NCBI GenBank assembly: GCA_031316155.1
Contig: JALDRB010000014.1
Coordinates: forward strand, 62,001-126,000
Length of the DNA: 64,000 bases
Reading direction: 5' to 3'
Source: Candidatus Scalindua sp.
GTDB lineage: Bacteria; Planctomycetota; Brocadiia; Brocadiales; Scalinduaceae
This document shows, piece by piece, positions 35,709 to 44,618 of this stretch. Position 1 is the stretch's first letter, and every line of letters starts with the position of its first letter. The position numbers and the translations under genes were made by a program. The notes under the pieces are model-generated. The model searched no databases and was not told the DNA's origin. It saw nothing but the letters and a program-made list of their open reading frames with translations.

Positions 35709-37815
35709 ATTGGCTCTCTTCCTTCAACATAACGATTTTTTTCAGTACCGGAAAATCGTCATCAACGGGGTACATCTCCAATGAATCGCGCAGCTCATCC
35801 GATCTTAAAAAATTGAATAGCTTACTCTGGTCAATATCGTTTTTGCCGCATCTATATATCTGGTACAGTAACCGCTCAAAGCAGAGCCATCTTTCTCTGC
35901 TCATGATTTCCCTGATTCTCTTTGTTGTGGTATCGTTATCTTCCACTAAACCATCATGAGTATCTATCGGTGCATGAGTATCTATCGCTGAAGGTAGCGG
36001 GGTAATTTCCTCTGCTTTATCTGCCTCTCTGTTTTCCGCCATTCGTTTAAAAACATTTGCAATCTCCTTTTCTGTAAAAACCGGCATCTCTGAAAGGCAA
36101 GTCAAAATATTTTCTGGGGTTGGTATCGGATCAGTCTTACAGTCTTTGAGATCGCCCTGACGCATCTTTGCAAGCAGCCTCCCTAAGGCGTATAGATCGC
36201 TAATGTCGTTACTATCCAGCAGGATAAAGGTCTTGTCTTTTCTGAATTCTTCCAGAAGTTCCTGGGTAACCTTTCCAGACGTTGGAATTTTACCATCCCT
36301 GAACAGGATGGTATTGGAAGGAGCATCGACTATTTTTCTGAGAACATTCGGAAATTTGCTGCCCTGTTGAACATCATAACCGATTACACGAATGGTTGTA
36401 TCCCCTATGGTATAGACTCTGTCCGAACCAGTAAAATTCCTGACAAGATTCTCAGTGACGAGAGGGCCATCTTCGTATGTTGCCTTCGCTTCACCCTGAC
36501 TCTTTAGAATTATATCAAATAGTTCGGAAAGCCTGTCGGCAACAAAAGTTGTATGGGTTACAAGCTCGGATGCATTTATTGATTCCCTGATTTCTGAGAA
36601 ATTCTCATCAATCAGTAAACGGAGAGCTTCTGGTGGCGGCGGAATTTTGGTAACGATGCTTCTATACTGAAACTGGGCTTCGTTCAATAATATTCTGGGG
36701 AACAGGGGGGAGTCTCCAAGAAGTTTTTCTAAAGTTTCCTCATCAAAGGGGTAAAGAGGATTATTAATCCTGTCCTTCCGCCGCATCTCATTGAGATCGT
36801 CAGAAGAGAGACGCTGGAAGATAAGAGCTCTCTTGTTTCTGAGATTTTGAATTGCCCGTACATGAACAATCGGTAGTGTTAACATACCCTCAGATGATGG
36901 TGTACCTATCCTTTGCTTTAAGGGGACAGTGAGATGCGTCGACCACGTATCAAACGCATCATCAAGTAAACAGATTACTACATAAAAATTAGTACTGTCG
37001 AAAAGATCAAATAAAATTGTTTCAAAGATCTCTATGTGCTCATTCTTCATTCTGTCGAGCTGGTCAAGCACTATCAGGATCGGTCCAATATCTTTTGTCA
37101 GATACCCCAGAGATGTCATAAAGAGTTTTATTTCAGAATTACTCATTGGTTCACCGGCATCAATACTTTCAAGATCTTTGTCACTCATGGAACTGGAGCC
37201 GGATAGCCATTCAAGTGCAAGAGATTCCTTTTCGTTATCAAGTATGCTCAATAAAACTTTGGTGATCTTATTCGTCAGTTTAAGATCGCTCCTCTTTCCC
37301 ATAACCTCCATTGTTTCACGAAATATTTTTGGATAATGTTTTCTTTTTACCTTCTTCCATTTTTTATGAATCTTGTCGAACGGCTTCTTTGCAAAACGTT
37401 TCGTTTGCATTAAGAGTGCATAAACCATTTGCCTCATCTGGGAATATTCCAGTGCATTGCCCTCTTCTCTTACTTGTTTTCCTAACGCCCATATGATTTT
37501 CTGGAGTACATACCTGCCAATATCCCAATGCTGAAGCGGGGGGTTTGAAACGTAGGTAAAATATGCATCTCGAGTGTGATACCGCCTTAAGCATGAAATG
37601 ATGTGAGATTTACCTGAGCCGGAACTTCCAACGAGAAATCTTACCCTGGTATGAAGTTGATTTCGAACCTCTTCTATGTCTTGGCAGAGAGTGTCCAAAA
37701 CTTCTTTGTTGATAGAACTAACTGTTTCAAAATCATCTTCGTTTCCCCATATATCATCTTCGTTGATATATGTTTTGATAAATGGGTTGAGGTGTAGATA
37801 TTTCTCTATCGTCAT
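35701..37815 (-). CDS. P-loop ATPase (ORC/KAP/STAND-like) with C-terminal extension
   Basis: 704 aa. Walker A GSSGSGKS at residues 63-70 and Walker B ILIVLDQLDRM at 246-256 define an AAA/STAND-type ATPase; a downstream VVICLLDDAFDTW resembles sensor 1, and a winged-helix-like region follows near 300-420. Residues 425-560 contain a second alpha/beta domain (VIGYDVQQGSKFP, DKTFILLDSNDISDLYAL), possibly restriction-endonuclease-like but without a pattern I can prove. The start lies 3 bases after the stop of the 282-aa gene and the end overlaps the nuclease-RuvB gene by 8 bases, so all three are one operon. Could load or license the downstream motor-nuclease on DNA. Confidence 0.72.
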   Translation of the reverse strand: MTIEKYLHLNPFIKTYINEDDIWGNEDDFETVSSINKEVLDTLCQDIEEVRNQLHTRVRFLVGSSGSGKSHIISCLRRYHTRDAYFTYVSNPPLQHWDIGRYVLQKIIWALGKQVREEGNALEYSQMRQMVYALLMQTKRFAKKPFDKIHKKWKKVKRKHYPKIFRETMEVMGKRSDLKLTNKITKVLLSILDNEKESLALEWLSGSSSMSDKDLESIDAGEPMSNSEIKLFMTSLGYLTKDIGPILIVLDQLDRMKNEHIEIFETILFDLFDSTNFYVVICLLDDAFDTWSTHLTVPLKQRIGTPSSEGMLTLPIVHVRAIQNLRNKRALIFQRLSSDDLNEMRRKDRINNPLYPFDEETLEKLLGDSPLFPRILLNEAQFQYRSIVTKIPPPPEALRLLIDENFSEIRESINASELVTHTTFVADRLSELFDIILKSQGEAKATYEDGPLVTENLVRNFTGSDRVYTIGDTTIRVIGYDVQQGSKFPNVLRKIVDAPSNTILFRDGKIPTSGKVTQELLEEFRKDKTFILLDSNDISDLYALGRLLAKMRQGDLKDCKTDPIPTPENILTCLSEMPVFTEKEIANVFKRMAENREADKAEEITPLPSAIDTHAPIDTHDGLVEDNDTTTKRIREIMSRERWLCFERLLYQIYRCGKNDIDQSKLFNFLRSDELRDSLEMYPVDDDFPVLKKIVMLKEESQYA

Positions 37816-37818
37816 TGA

Positions 37819-38667
37819 TCAGCTTTCCTCGATATATCTCCAGTAATACGCGATACTGCCATGGTTTATTTCAAAAAGGTCTTTTCTTTCACCTTCAGGT
37901 ATCTGATCGGGCATGGAATGATGCGTCAATTCAGCCTTTCCCTCCCGGTTAAGTGTTTTCAGACGCTTATTAAAAGCCTCAATGTCTACCTCACAATTGT
38001 TTTCACCACACCATGAAAGGTACCGTCCTGCTGTCCACTTTATCGGTATCGTCTCGAGGCCATATCGTTTGTGACGGTCTTCTTCGTACCATTTCCTAAA
38101 CAAATCATCACATAGAGCAGCATGATGAATTTTTTGAACTTCGTGCACGTGTTGTACCTTCTCCCCTTTCAGAAAAGACTCCAAATCCATACGGGTAAGT
38201 TTTGTGTTCCGAAAAGGATTAAACCATTCGAGCAGCTCTGTGGTTAAGGTGTTTATTCCTTTCAAATATCTCGTCCGGCCGAACTTTAACTCAAAAATTT
38301 TGCTTTCCCTTATCAATTGACCCAAGGCTTCGTCAAAAAACTCAAGTTCCCACTTAGACAATATACCTTTCACACTTTTAAGAGTGTGATTTTTGGGATC
38401 CTTTTCAAACAACCGGTAAATCTTTTTTTTAACGTGTTGATACGGAGCCATATTCCAGTATCGCACCTTTGAGTTTTTACGAAGAGAAGGATACATGAAT
38501 ATCTTTGTTTCCTCCAGAAGGGATTGTACACATTGGGTACACTGTTTCAAGAGGGAGTCATTTTCAGATTTAAAGAGTCTTTTACAGATCTGTTGTTCAG
38601 TTAAGGGAGCCTTTGCTTCAGATAGGATATTTTCAATATGTTTATGATTGTTCGATTGTTCATTCAT
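37819..38667 (-). CDS. Winged-helix-like protein, first gene of the nuclease operon
   Basis: 282 aa, no membrane segments or signal peptide. The N-terminus (IENILSEAKAPLTEQQICKR) has the helix-turn-helix pattern of a winged helix; similar patterns return near residue 90 (TLKSVKGILSKWELEFFDEA) and near 140-160, so two or three tandem winged-helix units are likely. The C-terminal part is Lys/Glu-rich with Trp and Tyr. Basic character suits DNA binding. It lies 3 bases upstream of the ATPase gene and probably provides DNA recognition or regulation for the operon. Family not recognised. Confidence 0.6.
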   Translation of the reverse strand: MNEQSNNHKHIENILSEAKAPLTEQQICKRLFKSENDSLLKQCTQCVQSLLEETKIFMYPSLRKNSKVRYWNMAPYQHVKKKIYRLFEKDPKNHTLKSVKGILSKWELEFFDEALGQLIRESKIFELKFGRTRYLKGINTLTTELLEWFNPFRNTKLTRMDLESFLKGEKVQHVHEVQKIHHAALCDDLFRKWYEEDRHKRYGLETIPIKWTAGRYLSWCGENNCEVDIEAFNKRLKTLNREGKAELTHHSMPDQIPEGERKDLFEINHGSIAYYWRYIEES

Positions 38668-38955
38668 CGCTATTCATTATAGAAAACAGAAGGGAGTCTC
38701 GTGGGAAAAGAGCAAAAGAAGCATGCTTACTCTGTGATTGCGCCTCGAATCCGTTTATGGTAACAAATGTACCCACCTTGTCAAGTTCAATGTTTTGAAT
38801 GTTCTTTCGCAAATGTCTCAACGTTTATGCAGATGCCGTCTCTATGTGTTTGTGCAAATCGCGGATAATTAAGAATAACTCATTCCGGCCTTAAAAAAGT
38901 TTTATTTATCCATGGTAAAGATTCTGGATTATTGAGAATGCACATTTTGTCATGT
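38668..38955. other. Upstream region of the nuclease operon
   Basis: A 290-base divergent spacer. It must contain the minus-strand operon promoter, but I see no convincing -35/-10 pair. Confidence 0.4.
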
Positions 38956-38993
38956 TTTGTCATATTGACAAAGACTTTAGGATTTTTTAATAT
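38956..38993 (+). promoter_or_regulatory. Promoter with palindromic -35 region (site B)
   Basis: TTTGTCATATTGACAAA (38956-38972) is identical over 17 bases to site A at 19682. Its TTGACA (38965-38970) is followed after 17 bases by TAATAT (38988-38993), four of six to a -10 box. Transcription would start near 39000 and run about 280 bases before the GGDEF-EAL start; that leader shows no riboswitch I recognise. Confidence 0.7.
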
Positions 38994-39283
38994 GTAAGTT
39001 TTTGTTACTGGAGATATGGTCTCAAATATGTTATGGTTAAGAAATATATGATTCCCTGCTTTTTTAAAAAGAAACCCTGTGAATTTCAAAAAGGTACATT
39101 TTGAGCAATCGTCTGATTCCGCATGGTCGTGCAGAACAGATGAGTCACCTTCAGGCAGTGCAAATCGACAGTTTCGGTAAGTTTACAAGGAGCAGCCTTA
39201 AAAGACAGCCGTACTGAAAAAGAGAAATTACGTGAATATCTTTGGAGCAAGGTCTTTTATTCTGTGATATATTATTCGCTATT

Positions 39284-41008
39284 ATGATGAAAATGAAAAA
39301 AGTCAATATTCTCCTTGTTCAAGACGATGCAATGTATGCGGAGTTACTTTGTCATGCCTTTGATAATCGATCGCAGGATGTGAGTTTCACTACTGCTAAG
39401 AGTCTCATGGAAGCGCGTGCCAGTCTTGCACTGTCTTCACCTGATCTGGTTATTATTGATTACGTTTTACCTGATGGAATAGGTACCGAACTTCTACGAT
39501 CAGATAATGAAGAAATGAGATTTCCTGTCATGATTCTGACTGATTACGGAGACCAAAAGGTAGCAGATGAGGTTATGAAATTTGTAGCAATAGATTATAT
39601 CGTTAAGTCCAAGGATACGCTCGCAAATCTTCCTTACATCTGTGACAGAGCTTTGCGCGAGTGGCATTATATCACCGAAAAAAAACAACCTGATAAAACA
39701 AACCATAAATTAACATACTACGACATCTTGACCGGTTTGCCAAATCGAATTTTATTCAAGGATCGACTAACTCTTGAAATCGCCCATGCACAACGCGACA
39801 ATACCATATTAGCTGTTATGTTTCTTGACCTTGATGGGTTTCAAGATATCAATGATACACTGGGACACTTTGTAGGAGATGAGTTGCTGATTGAAGTTGC
39901 AAAAAAACTTACAAAGACTGTTCGCAAAAACGATACGGTAACACGTCACGGAGGAGATGAATTTACTCTTTTACTGCCAGGAATTACTCATATTGAAGAT
40001 GCAGCTGAAATGGCCAACAAAATTCTTGAAACCCTCAGACAACCAATAGCTCTAAAGGGTTGCAAGCAACATATTACAACCAGTATAGGAATTACCCTGT
40101 ACCCCGTTGACAGCGAAGATGCAGATACCTTGCTGAAAAATGCCGATATCGCGATGTGTCATGCCAAGGATCAAGGCAGAGATAATTTTAAGTTTTATAA
40201 ACCTCCTTTGCAGAGCAACGCCTACGTGAGAATGGCAATGATCGATGATCTTCGTCAAGCATTAAAACGCGAGGAGTTTATCGTCTATTATCAACCTCAG
40301 TTGAATATTAAAACCGGTCGAATAGTTGGTATGGAGGCCTTAGCAAGATGGAGGCACCCTGAAAGAGGGATTGTCTATCCGTCAGAGTTCTTAAATATGG
40401 CAGAGAAAACAAGAATTATCGAACCCTTGGGCAAAATGATACTCGAGACTGCCTGTGCTCAAAATAAGGCATGGCAAGATGCCGGATTTCCTCCTTTGCG
40501 TGTAGCCGTAAACCTTTCAGCACACCAGTTTAATCAGCAAAATCTTATTGAAATGATTGTGCAGGTGTTAAATGAGACGGGTATGGAACCCAAATTTCTG
40601 GAACTTGAAGTTACTGAAAACACTTCTATGAGAAATATAGATACTTCTTCATACAAAATGAGAGAGTTGGTGGATGCAGGAACTCACATAACTATTGACG
40701 ATTTGGGTACCGGGTTGTGCTCCTTAAGCTATCTGAGGAAATTTCCGCTTAGCACACTCAAGATAGATCGATCATTTGTCAATGAAGTCATATGCGATGC
40801 TAACGATGCTGTAATTATCATGGCACTTATAGCCATGGCAAAAAACCTTAATCTAAAAATAGTTGCGGAAGGAGTTGAGACAGAAGAACAACTTGACTTC
40901 CTCAAACAGCAACAATGTGACGAAATACAAGGCTTTATCTTCAGCAAACCGGTAACAGCAGACGAGTTTGAAAAATTTCTAGAACAGGATAAGCATTTGT
41001 ATTGTTAG
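39284..41008 (+). CDS. Response regulator with GGDEF and EAL domains
   Basis: About 574 aa. REC domain (1-115): acidic pocket VQDDAM, phospho-acceptor Asp in VIIDYVLPDG, Lys in YIVKSKD. GGDEF domain (about 150-310) with an intact RHGGDEFTLLLPG, so diguanylate cyclase activity is possible. EAL domain (about 325-570) with intact GMEALARWRHPERG, VTENTSM, TIDDLGTGLCS (DDFGTG-like) and IVAEGVETEEQ, so phosphodiesterase activity is also possible. Net effect on c-di-GMP unknown. The frame is open to 39242, but the ATG at 39284 gives a normal REC start. Its promoter shares a palindrome with the c-di-GMP riboswitch promoter. No sensor kinase is adjacent. Confidence 0.92.
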   Translation: MMKMKKVNILLVQDDAMYAELLCHAFDNRSQDVSFTTAKSLMEARASLALSSPDLVIIDYVLPDGIGTELLRSDNEEMRFPVMILTDYGDQKVADEVMKFVAIDYIVKSKDTLANLPYICDRALREWHYITEKKQPDKTNHKLTYYDILTGLPNRILFKDRLTLEIAHAQRDNTILAVMFLDLDGFQDINDTLGHFVGDELLIEVAKKLTKTVRKNDTVTRHGGDEFTLLLPGITHIEDAAEMANKILETLRQPIALKGCKQHITTSIGITLYPVDSEDADTLLKNADIAMCHAKDQGRDNFKFYKPPLQSNAYVRMAMIDDLRQALKREEFIVYYQPQLNIKTGRIVGMEALARWRHPERGIVYPSEFLNMAEKTRIIEPLGKMILETACAQNKAWQDAGFPPLRVAVNLSAHQFNQQNLIEMIVQVLNETGMEPKFLELEVTENTSMRNIDTSSYKMRELVDAGTHITIDDLGTGLCSLSYLRKFPLSTLKIDRSFVNEVICDANDAVIIMALIAMAKNLNLKIVAEGVETEEQLDFLKQQQCDEIQGFIFSKPVTADEFEKFLEQDKHLYC

Positions 41009-41135
41009 TAAACAGATGGTAAGGAGGTCAGCCCTGATACTCTATTCCGACAGTCTGTATTTTCAGGACAAGAAACATTTCATCAGATGTACATTTAAAC
41101 TTGCCACCCTCTTGCAAAAACAGTGAAAACAGATT

Positions 41136-41819
41136 TCATTCATTTTCTTGAAGAGGATTAAAAGAAAGATAACCATTGCTCGTCCAGGTTCCGCCAAAGA
41201 GAATTTCAGTAGAAAAAAGTTCGACCCATCCATCGTAGAGTTTCGTCTCCAGTTCTTCAGATAGTTTAAGCATCCTCATCTCTTTATCTTCCAGTTTAAC
41301 AACTACTGGTAGCGAGATTCTATCACGGTTCTCGTGTAGCTGCACCTTTACATAATTGGTAACATTTGTCGGGTTAATAAGGCTGATCTGCATATCACCG
41401 TAAAAATATGGCAATACATAACGAATAAGATCTTTTACTGCAACACTTGTGTGAGCAGATATTATACCGTCTGAAACAGTTATGATAAAAATTCCTTTTT
41501 GTTTTCCAAGCACTGAAAATTCGACATATCCCGATTCATTGGTAGTAAAACTGCCGCCAACAATCTTTAACTTTGCCTTATCCTGGGAAACAACCGTTAG
41601 CCTGAGCCCTTCAACAGGGTGTCCATCAGTGTCAATAACAACTGCATTTGCAGAAGCCGTTTCACCAAGATTAAGTAAAATGTTCGCAGGGGATACAATT
41701 ATTTGGTTTCCTTTCGAAAGAGGCACGACATCGATTTTCTCTTTTTCAGCGAAAACCAGGTTAGTCCACATGAAGACAAAGAGAAGAACGCCACAAGAGA
41801 AAAAACGCATTTTAGCCAT
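41136..41819 (-). CDS. Secreted protein with a bacterial Ig-like (Big-1) domain
   Basis: 227 aa. Signal peptide (FFSCGVLLFVFMWTNLVFA, cleavage before EKEK). Residues 40-130 match the invasin/intimin Big-1 fold: ILLNLGETASANAVVIDTDG, PVEGLRLTV, GSFTTNESGYVEFSVLGKQ and GIFIITVSDG. The last 95 residues form another beta-rich domain (QISLINPTNVTNYVKVQLHE). Such domains mediate adhesion or surface assembly. It converges on the GGDEF-EAL gene, and its promoter (site C) carries the same palindrome. It may be a matrix or surface component tuned with c-di-GMP. Confidence 0.8.
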   Translation of the reverse strand: MAKMRFFSCGVLLFVFMWTNLVFAEKEKIDVVPLSKGNQIIVSPANILLNLGETASANAVVIDTDGHPVEGLRLTVVSQDKAKLKIVGGSFTTNESGYVEFSVLGKQKGIFIITVSDGIISAHTSVAVKDLIRYVLPYFYGDMQISLINPTNVTNYVKVQLHENRDRISLPVVVKLEDKEMRMLKLSEELETKLYDGWVELFSTEILFGGTWTSNGYLSFNPLQENE

Positions 41820-41855
41820 AAGAATTCATATCTTATTAAAATTTATTTAGACCGT

Positions 41856-41893
41856 ATCATAAACTAATTTATTTTGCATGTCAATATGACAAT
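41856..41893 (-). promoter_or_regulatory. Promoter with palindromic -35 region (site C, inverted)
   Basis: On the minus strand: ATTGTCATATTGACATG (41893-41877), 14 of 17 identical to sites A and B. Its TTGACA (41884-41879) is followed after exactly 17 bases by TATGAT (41861-41856). It lies about 40-60 bases before the start of the secreted Ig-like gene. Confidence 0.78.
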
Positions 41894-41946
41894 ATTTGGC
41901 CCCTTTTCTCTTTCGCTCATTGTAAACCACAATTGAAAAACAGGTT

Positions 41947-42138
41947 ATACTCATCTCGTAATAGTTTTCGGATAAATCCGAGATAAAATTGAGCGAGTAA
42001 AGTCCTCGGCGTTTTTTGTCCGGGGAGACCTTCACCAAGATTTGGTTTCCAGCCTGCCCGGCCTGTCAGCCGTTCGCCAGACCGATACTCATTCTGGCGA
42101 AGACGGGTAAAACCTAAAACCAAATCGGTTTTAGTATA
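41947..42138 (+). repeat. Dispersed MITE-like repeat, full copy with type 2 hairpin
   Basis: ATACTCATCTCGTAATAG to CGGTTTTAGTATA. Contains the core AGTAAAGTCCTCGGCG and CCTTCACCAAGATTTGG; near the right end an insertion holds CCTGCCCGGCCTGTCAGCC and a CGCCAGACCG..TCTGGCGAAG stem. Confidence 0.88.
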
Positions 42139-42205
42139 TAATCTTTTCTTTCATAAAAAGAGAAAGAGTAATATCGAAATCTTTAAACAGCACTTCTTGT
42201 TCAGC

Positions 42206-43147
42206 CTACTGCTGAACGATTTCCTGAATATAATTCACAATCTCATTATTTTCCCAATTAATGGCGCCGTTAGCTCTTGCCAGTATCTTGCCATCCCTGC
42301 CAATAAGGTACGTTGTTGGCAACATCTTTACTAAATACGATTTATACGTTTGTCCTGTGGTATCAACTAAAATTGGGAATGTTACACCTTGATCTAATAC
42401 AAAATTTTTTACATCAACTTCCCTCTCTTTGCAGGATACAATACCGACTATCTGTAAATCCTCGTTAGCAAATTTTTTCCAGATTGATTGTAATGTTGAC
42501 AACTCTTCACGGCAAGGCTCACACCAGGTAGCCCAGAAATGTACGATAACGGCTTTACCCTCCGTTTTCCGGAGTGAAAATTGATTACCCTCCATATCGT
42601 TTAATGAAAAAGAGGGGGGTATCTTTCTCAACTCCGGGTATTGTAAGCCCTTAATTGCCGCTGATTGTGCTTCAGATTTAAATCTTCCTCTCTTTGCATA
42701 CGTTTCTAAGTATCTTACTACCGCTAACCGCTCCTCCTCAGAAAAAACCGGCATATTTCCATCGAGCACAACAAGTTGATTTTTCCACTCATCCGGCCTC
42801 AATCTCTCTACATCAGGTTCAGTATGGCAGCTTCCACAACGCAATTTGTACAACTTTTTTCCTTTGCCCGAGTGGTTGTTTATGTAAGACAGTACGGATA
42901 TCTTCTCCAGCTCTGTTATAACGGGCATCTGTTTACCTGACATAACGGTAATTTTGTCCTTCCAGTGTTCGTATTTGAGACGTGAGGGATGAGGAACTGC
43001 ATGACACGTACTGCACCTTTTAACATACGTATGGGCATCAGTTGTATGAGTAACGGGTAGTTTTTGGATTGTTTTACAGCCGCAAAAGAGTAAGACTCCA
43101 AATGAACACAATACGATGGTAAGTCTTTGGAGCTTCATATTATTCAC
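42206..43147 (-). CDS. Di-haem cytochrome c / TlpA-like thioredoxin fusion lipoprotein
   Basis: About 313 aa. The start is a GTG at 43147: AGGAG lies 7 bases upstream, while the open frame back to 43186 has none. Signal peptide with lipobox LLFCGC gives an anchored lipoprotein. Two CxxCH haem motifs follow (CSTCH and CGSCH), each in a small c-type domain, then a TlpA/ResA thioredoxin fold with WCEPC and the cis-Pro segment MLPTTYLIGRDG. It could pass electrons between haems and a thiol pair in the periplasm, for example in cytochrome assembly or metal handling. Its gene follows the outer-membrane transporter gene by 42 bases in the same direction. Confidence 0.85.
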   Translation of the reverse strand: MNNMKLQRLTIVLCSFGVLLFCGCKTIQKLPVTHTTDAHTYVKRCSTCHAVPHPSRLKYEHWKDKITVMSGKQMPVITELEKISVLSYINNHSGKGKKLYKLRCGSCHTEPDVERLRPDEWKNQLVVLDGNMPVFSEEERLAVVRYLETYAKRGRFKSEAQSAAIKGLQYPELRKIPPSFSLNDMEGNQFSLRKTEGKAVIVHFWATWCEPCREELSTLQSIWKKFANEDLQIVGIVSCKEREVDVKNFVLDQGVTFPILVDTTGQTYKSYLVKMLPTTYLIGRDGKILARANGAINWENNEIVNYIQEIVQQ

Positions 43148-43189
43148 CAGTTTTCTCCTATCATTAGTTTTGTCCGTTGTATGCATTGG

Positions 43190-44530
43190 CTAAAATCCTA
43201 ATATATCAAGACCGGTTTTCTCTTTTGGAAATCTCCGGCTTTTACGCAATGGAAACTCTATATAGTACGTTAGTGTTGCATTAAAGTCCTGTTCCAGTTG
43301 AGTACCATGGAGATTTTGATAGATTGGAAAAGAAATTTGAGCATTGAGAATGTGATTATGGAATGGTTGCCACTGCAGCCCGAAGGTAACGTCCAATGTG
43401 CTACCACCATAGTTGTCAGGATCAAACAGATTGCTTCCAAAAGGGCGGTTGGGATTTCCCATCATGTGACCCGTTCCTCCTTGTTGTATTTCCCGCGCCT
43501 GCCCATCAATATCACCTACATATTTACCGTTAAACTGAAGTTCTGCCACCAAGTTGTGACGCGTTTGATACATCCCATAGAAATCATATTGAAGCTTATC
43601 TCCAAGATGATAGCTTTTATAGTTCTCATATAACCTGGAAAGGTAACTGATATTAAAACCCCACCAGAACGGTGTCCTGGATCCTTCATAGAGGATTCCT
43701 GCAAAAGGGTCAAATGTGCCGGAACCCAACTGCATACTGTAGGGAAGCAACCCACCTCTTTCATCTTGGTCTATTGAACCGGTTGGCATACTTACACCCA
43801 GGAGCAATGATACCTGATTTGTTGGGAACAGGAGATCGTCTGCGTAAACTAAAGTCTTTGTCATGAGCATGGTATCTCCGATTCCCTGAGACTGCATTCT
43901 TGTCTTTTTACCAGCCCTGTTGACCATGGACATGTCCTTGTTCATGTACATACCCATCGCGCCAAGAAAAAATCGGTCAGAAAATGCATATCCAACCGAT
44001 AAGTTGCCCATAAACATATCCATATACCTCGGCACTATCATATACTGTTTTAGGGCTTCCTGGCGACTTCTATTATGTATTCCTTTTCTCAGTCCCACCA
44101 TTCGCATCCAGTTCAAATTTGTCTTAATCCTGAATTCGTGTGGTTCCGGTGTTCCCCCACCGGGAATGTTTAAAGGCATATTTCCTCCACATTTTCCGCA
44201 ACAAAGGCCGAGAAAGAGTGGATAGCGAAGCTCATCTGGCGGAGTAAGCTTCTTCCCGACATCAACACCCTTCTCTTCATTACTTTTGAGTCTGTCATCA
44301 TCCCGGAGGTGTTCAGCATGTGACAGTCTGGATAGTCTATTCAAATCGGTAACTGGTTTAATAGTACTGTTTTTCTTATCTTCAAATTGTGTATCCAGGT
44401 TTTTGGACGTCCCTTCATACGCAATTAAACTACCCAAATCAGCAACACATATGTCTGCTATAGTTATGCACGATAACAAACAGAGTGAAAAACAGAAAAA
44501 ATGTCTACTTTTTAGTAATATGAATAACAT
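43190..44530 (-). CDS. Outer-membrane transporter-like beta-barrel protein
   Basis: About 446 aa starting at the ATG at 44530, chosen because AAGGAGG lies just upstream; the longer frame to 44698 has no such site. Signal peptide LLKSRHFFCFSLCLLSC to VADLG. Then a CCGKCGGNMP motif and repeated amphipathic strands: MDMFMGNLSVGYAFSDRFFL, MYMNKDMSM, QGIGDTMLM, SMPTGSIDQDERG, PYSMQLGSGTFDPFAGILYE. This series matches the transporter family found beside metal-handling genes in many Gram-negatives. Conserved Met-rich stretches suggest copper or similar. Probably co-transcribed with the di-haem/thioredoxin gene after it. Confidence 0.75.
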   Translation of the reverse strand: MLFILLKSRHFFCFSLCLLSCITIADICVADLGSLIAYEGTSKNLDTQFEDKKNSTIKPVTDLNRLSRLSHAEHLRDDDRLKSNEEKGVDVGKKLTPPDELRYPLFLGLCCGKCGGNMPLNIPGGGTPEPHEFRIKTNLNWMRMVGLRKGIHNRSRQEALKQYMIVPRYMDMFMGNLSVGYAFSDRFFLGAMGMYMNKDMSMVNRAGKKTRMQSQGIGDTMLMTKTLVYADDLLFPTNQVSLLLGVSMPTGSIDQDERGGLLPYSMQLGSGTFDPFAGILYEGSRTPFWWGFNISYLSRLYENYKSYHLGDKLQYDFYGMYQTRHNLVAELQFNGKYVGDIDGQAREIQQGGTGHMMGNPNRPFGSNLFDPDNYGGSTLDVTFGLQWQPFHNHILNAQISFPIYQNLHGTQLEQDFNATLTYYIEFPLRKSRRFPKEKTGLDILGF

Positions 44531-44586
44531 GCAGCGCAACCTCCTTGCGAAAGTCTTAAAAAGAGTGCAAAATTCCGTATAATATA

Positions 44587-44618
44587 AACAAGTTAGACCA
44601 TCCTGGCTAACTTTTCCA
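44587..44618. repeat. 32-bp repeat with short stem, copy 2
   Basis: AACAAGTTAGACCATCCTGG followed by CTAACTTTTCCA; two differences from the copy at 33544. Lies in the upstream region of the outer-membrane transporter gene. Confidence 0.55.

Noticed and set aside
39000-39283. Second c-di-GMP riboswitch in the long leader of the GGDEF-EAL gene
   Set aside because: The leader lacks the GGGCAAACC and GACGCAAAGC blocks of GEMM.
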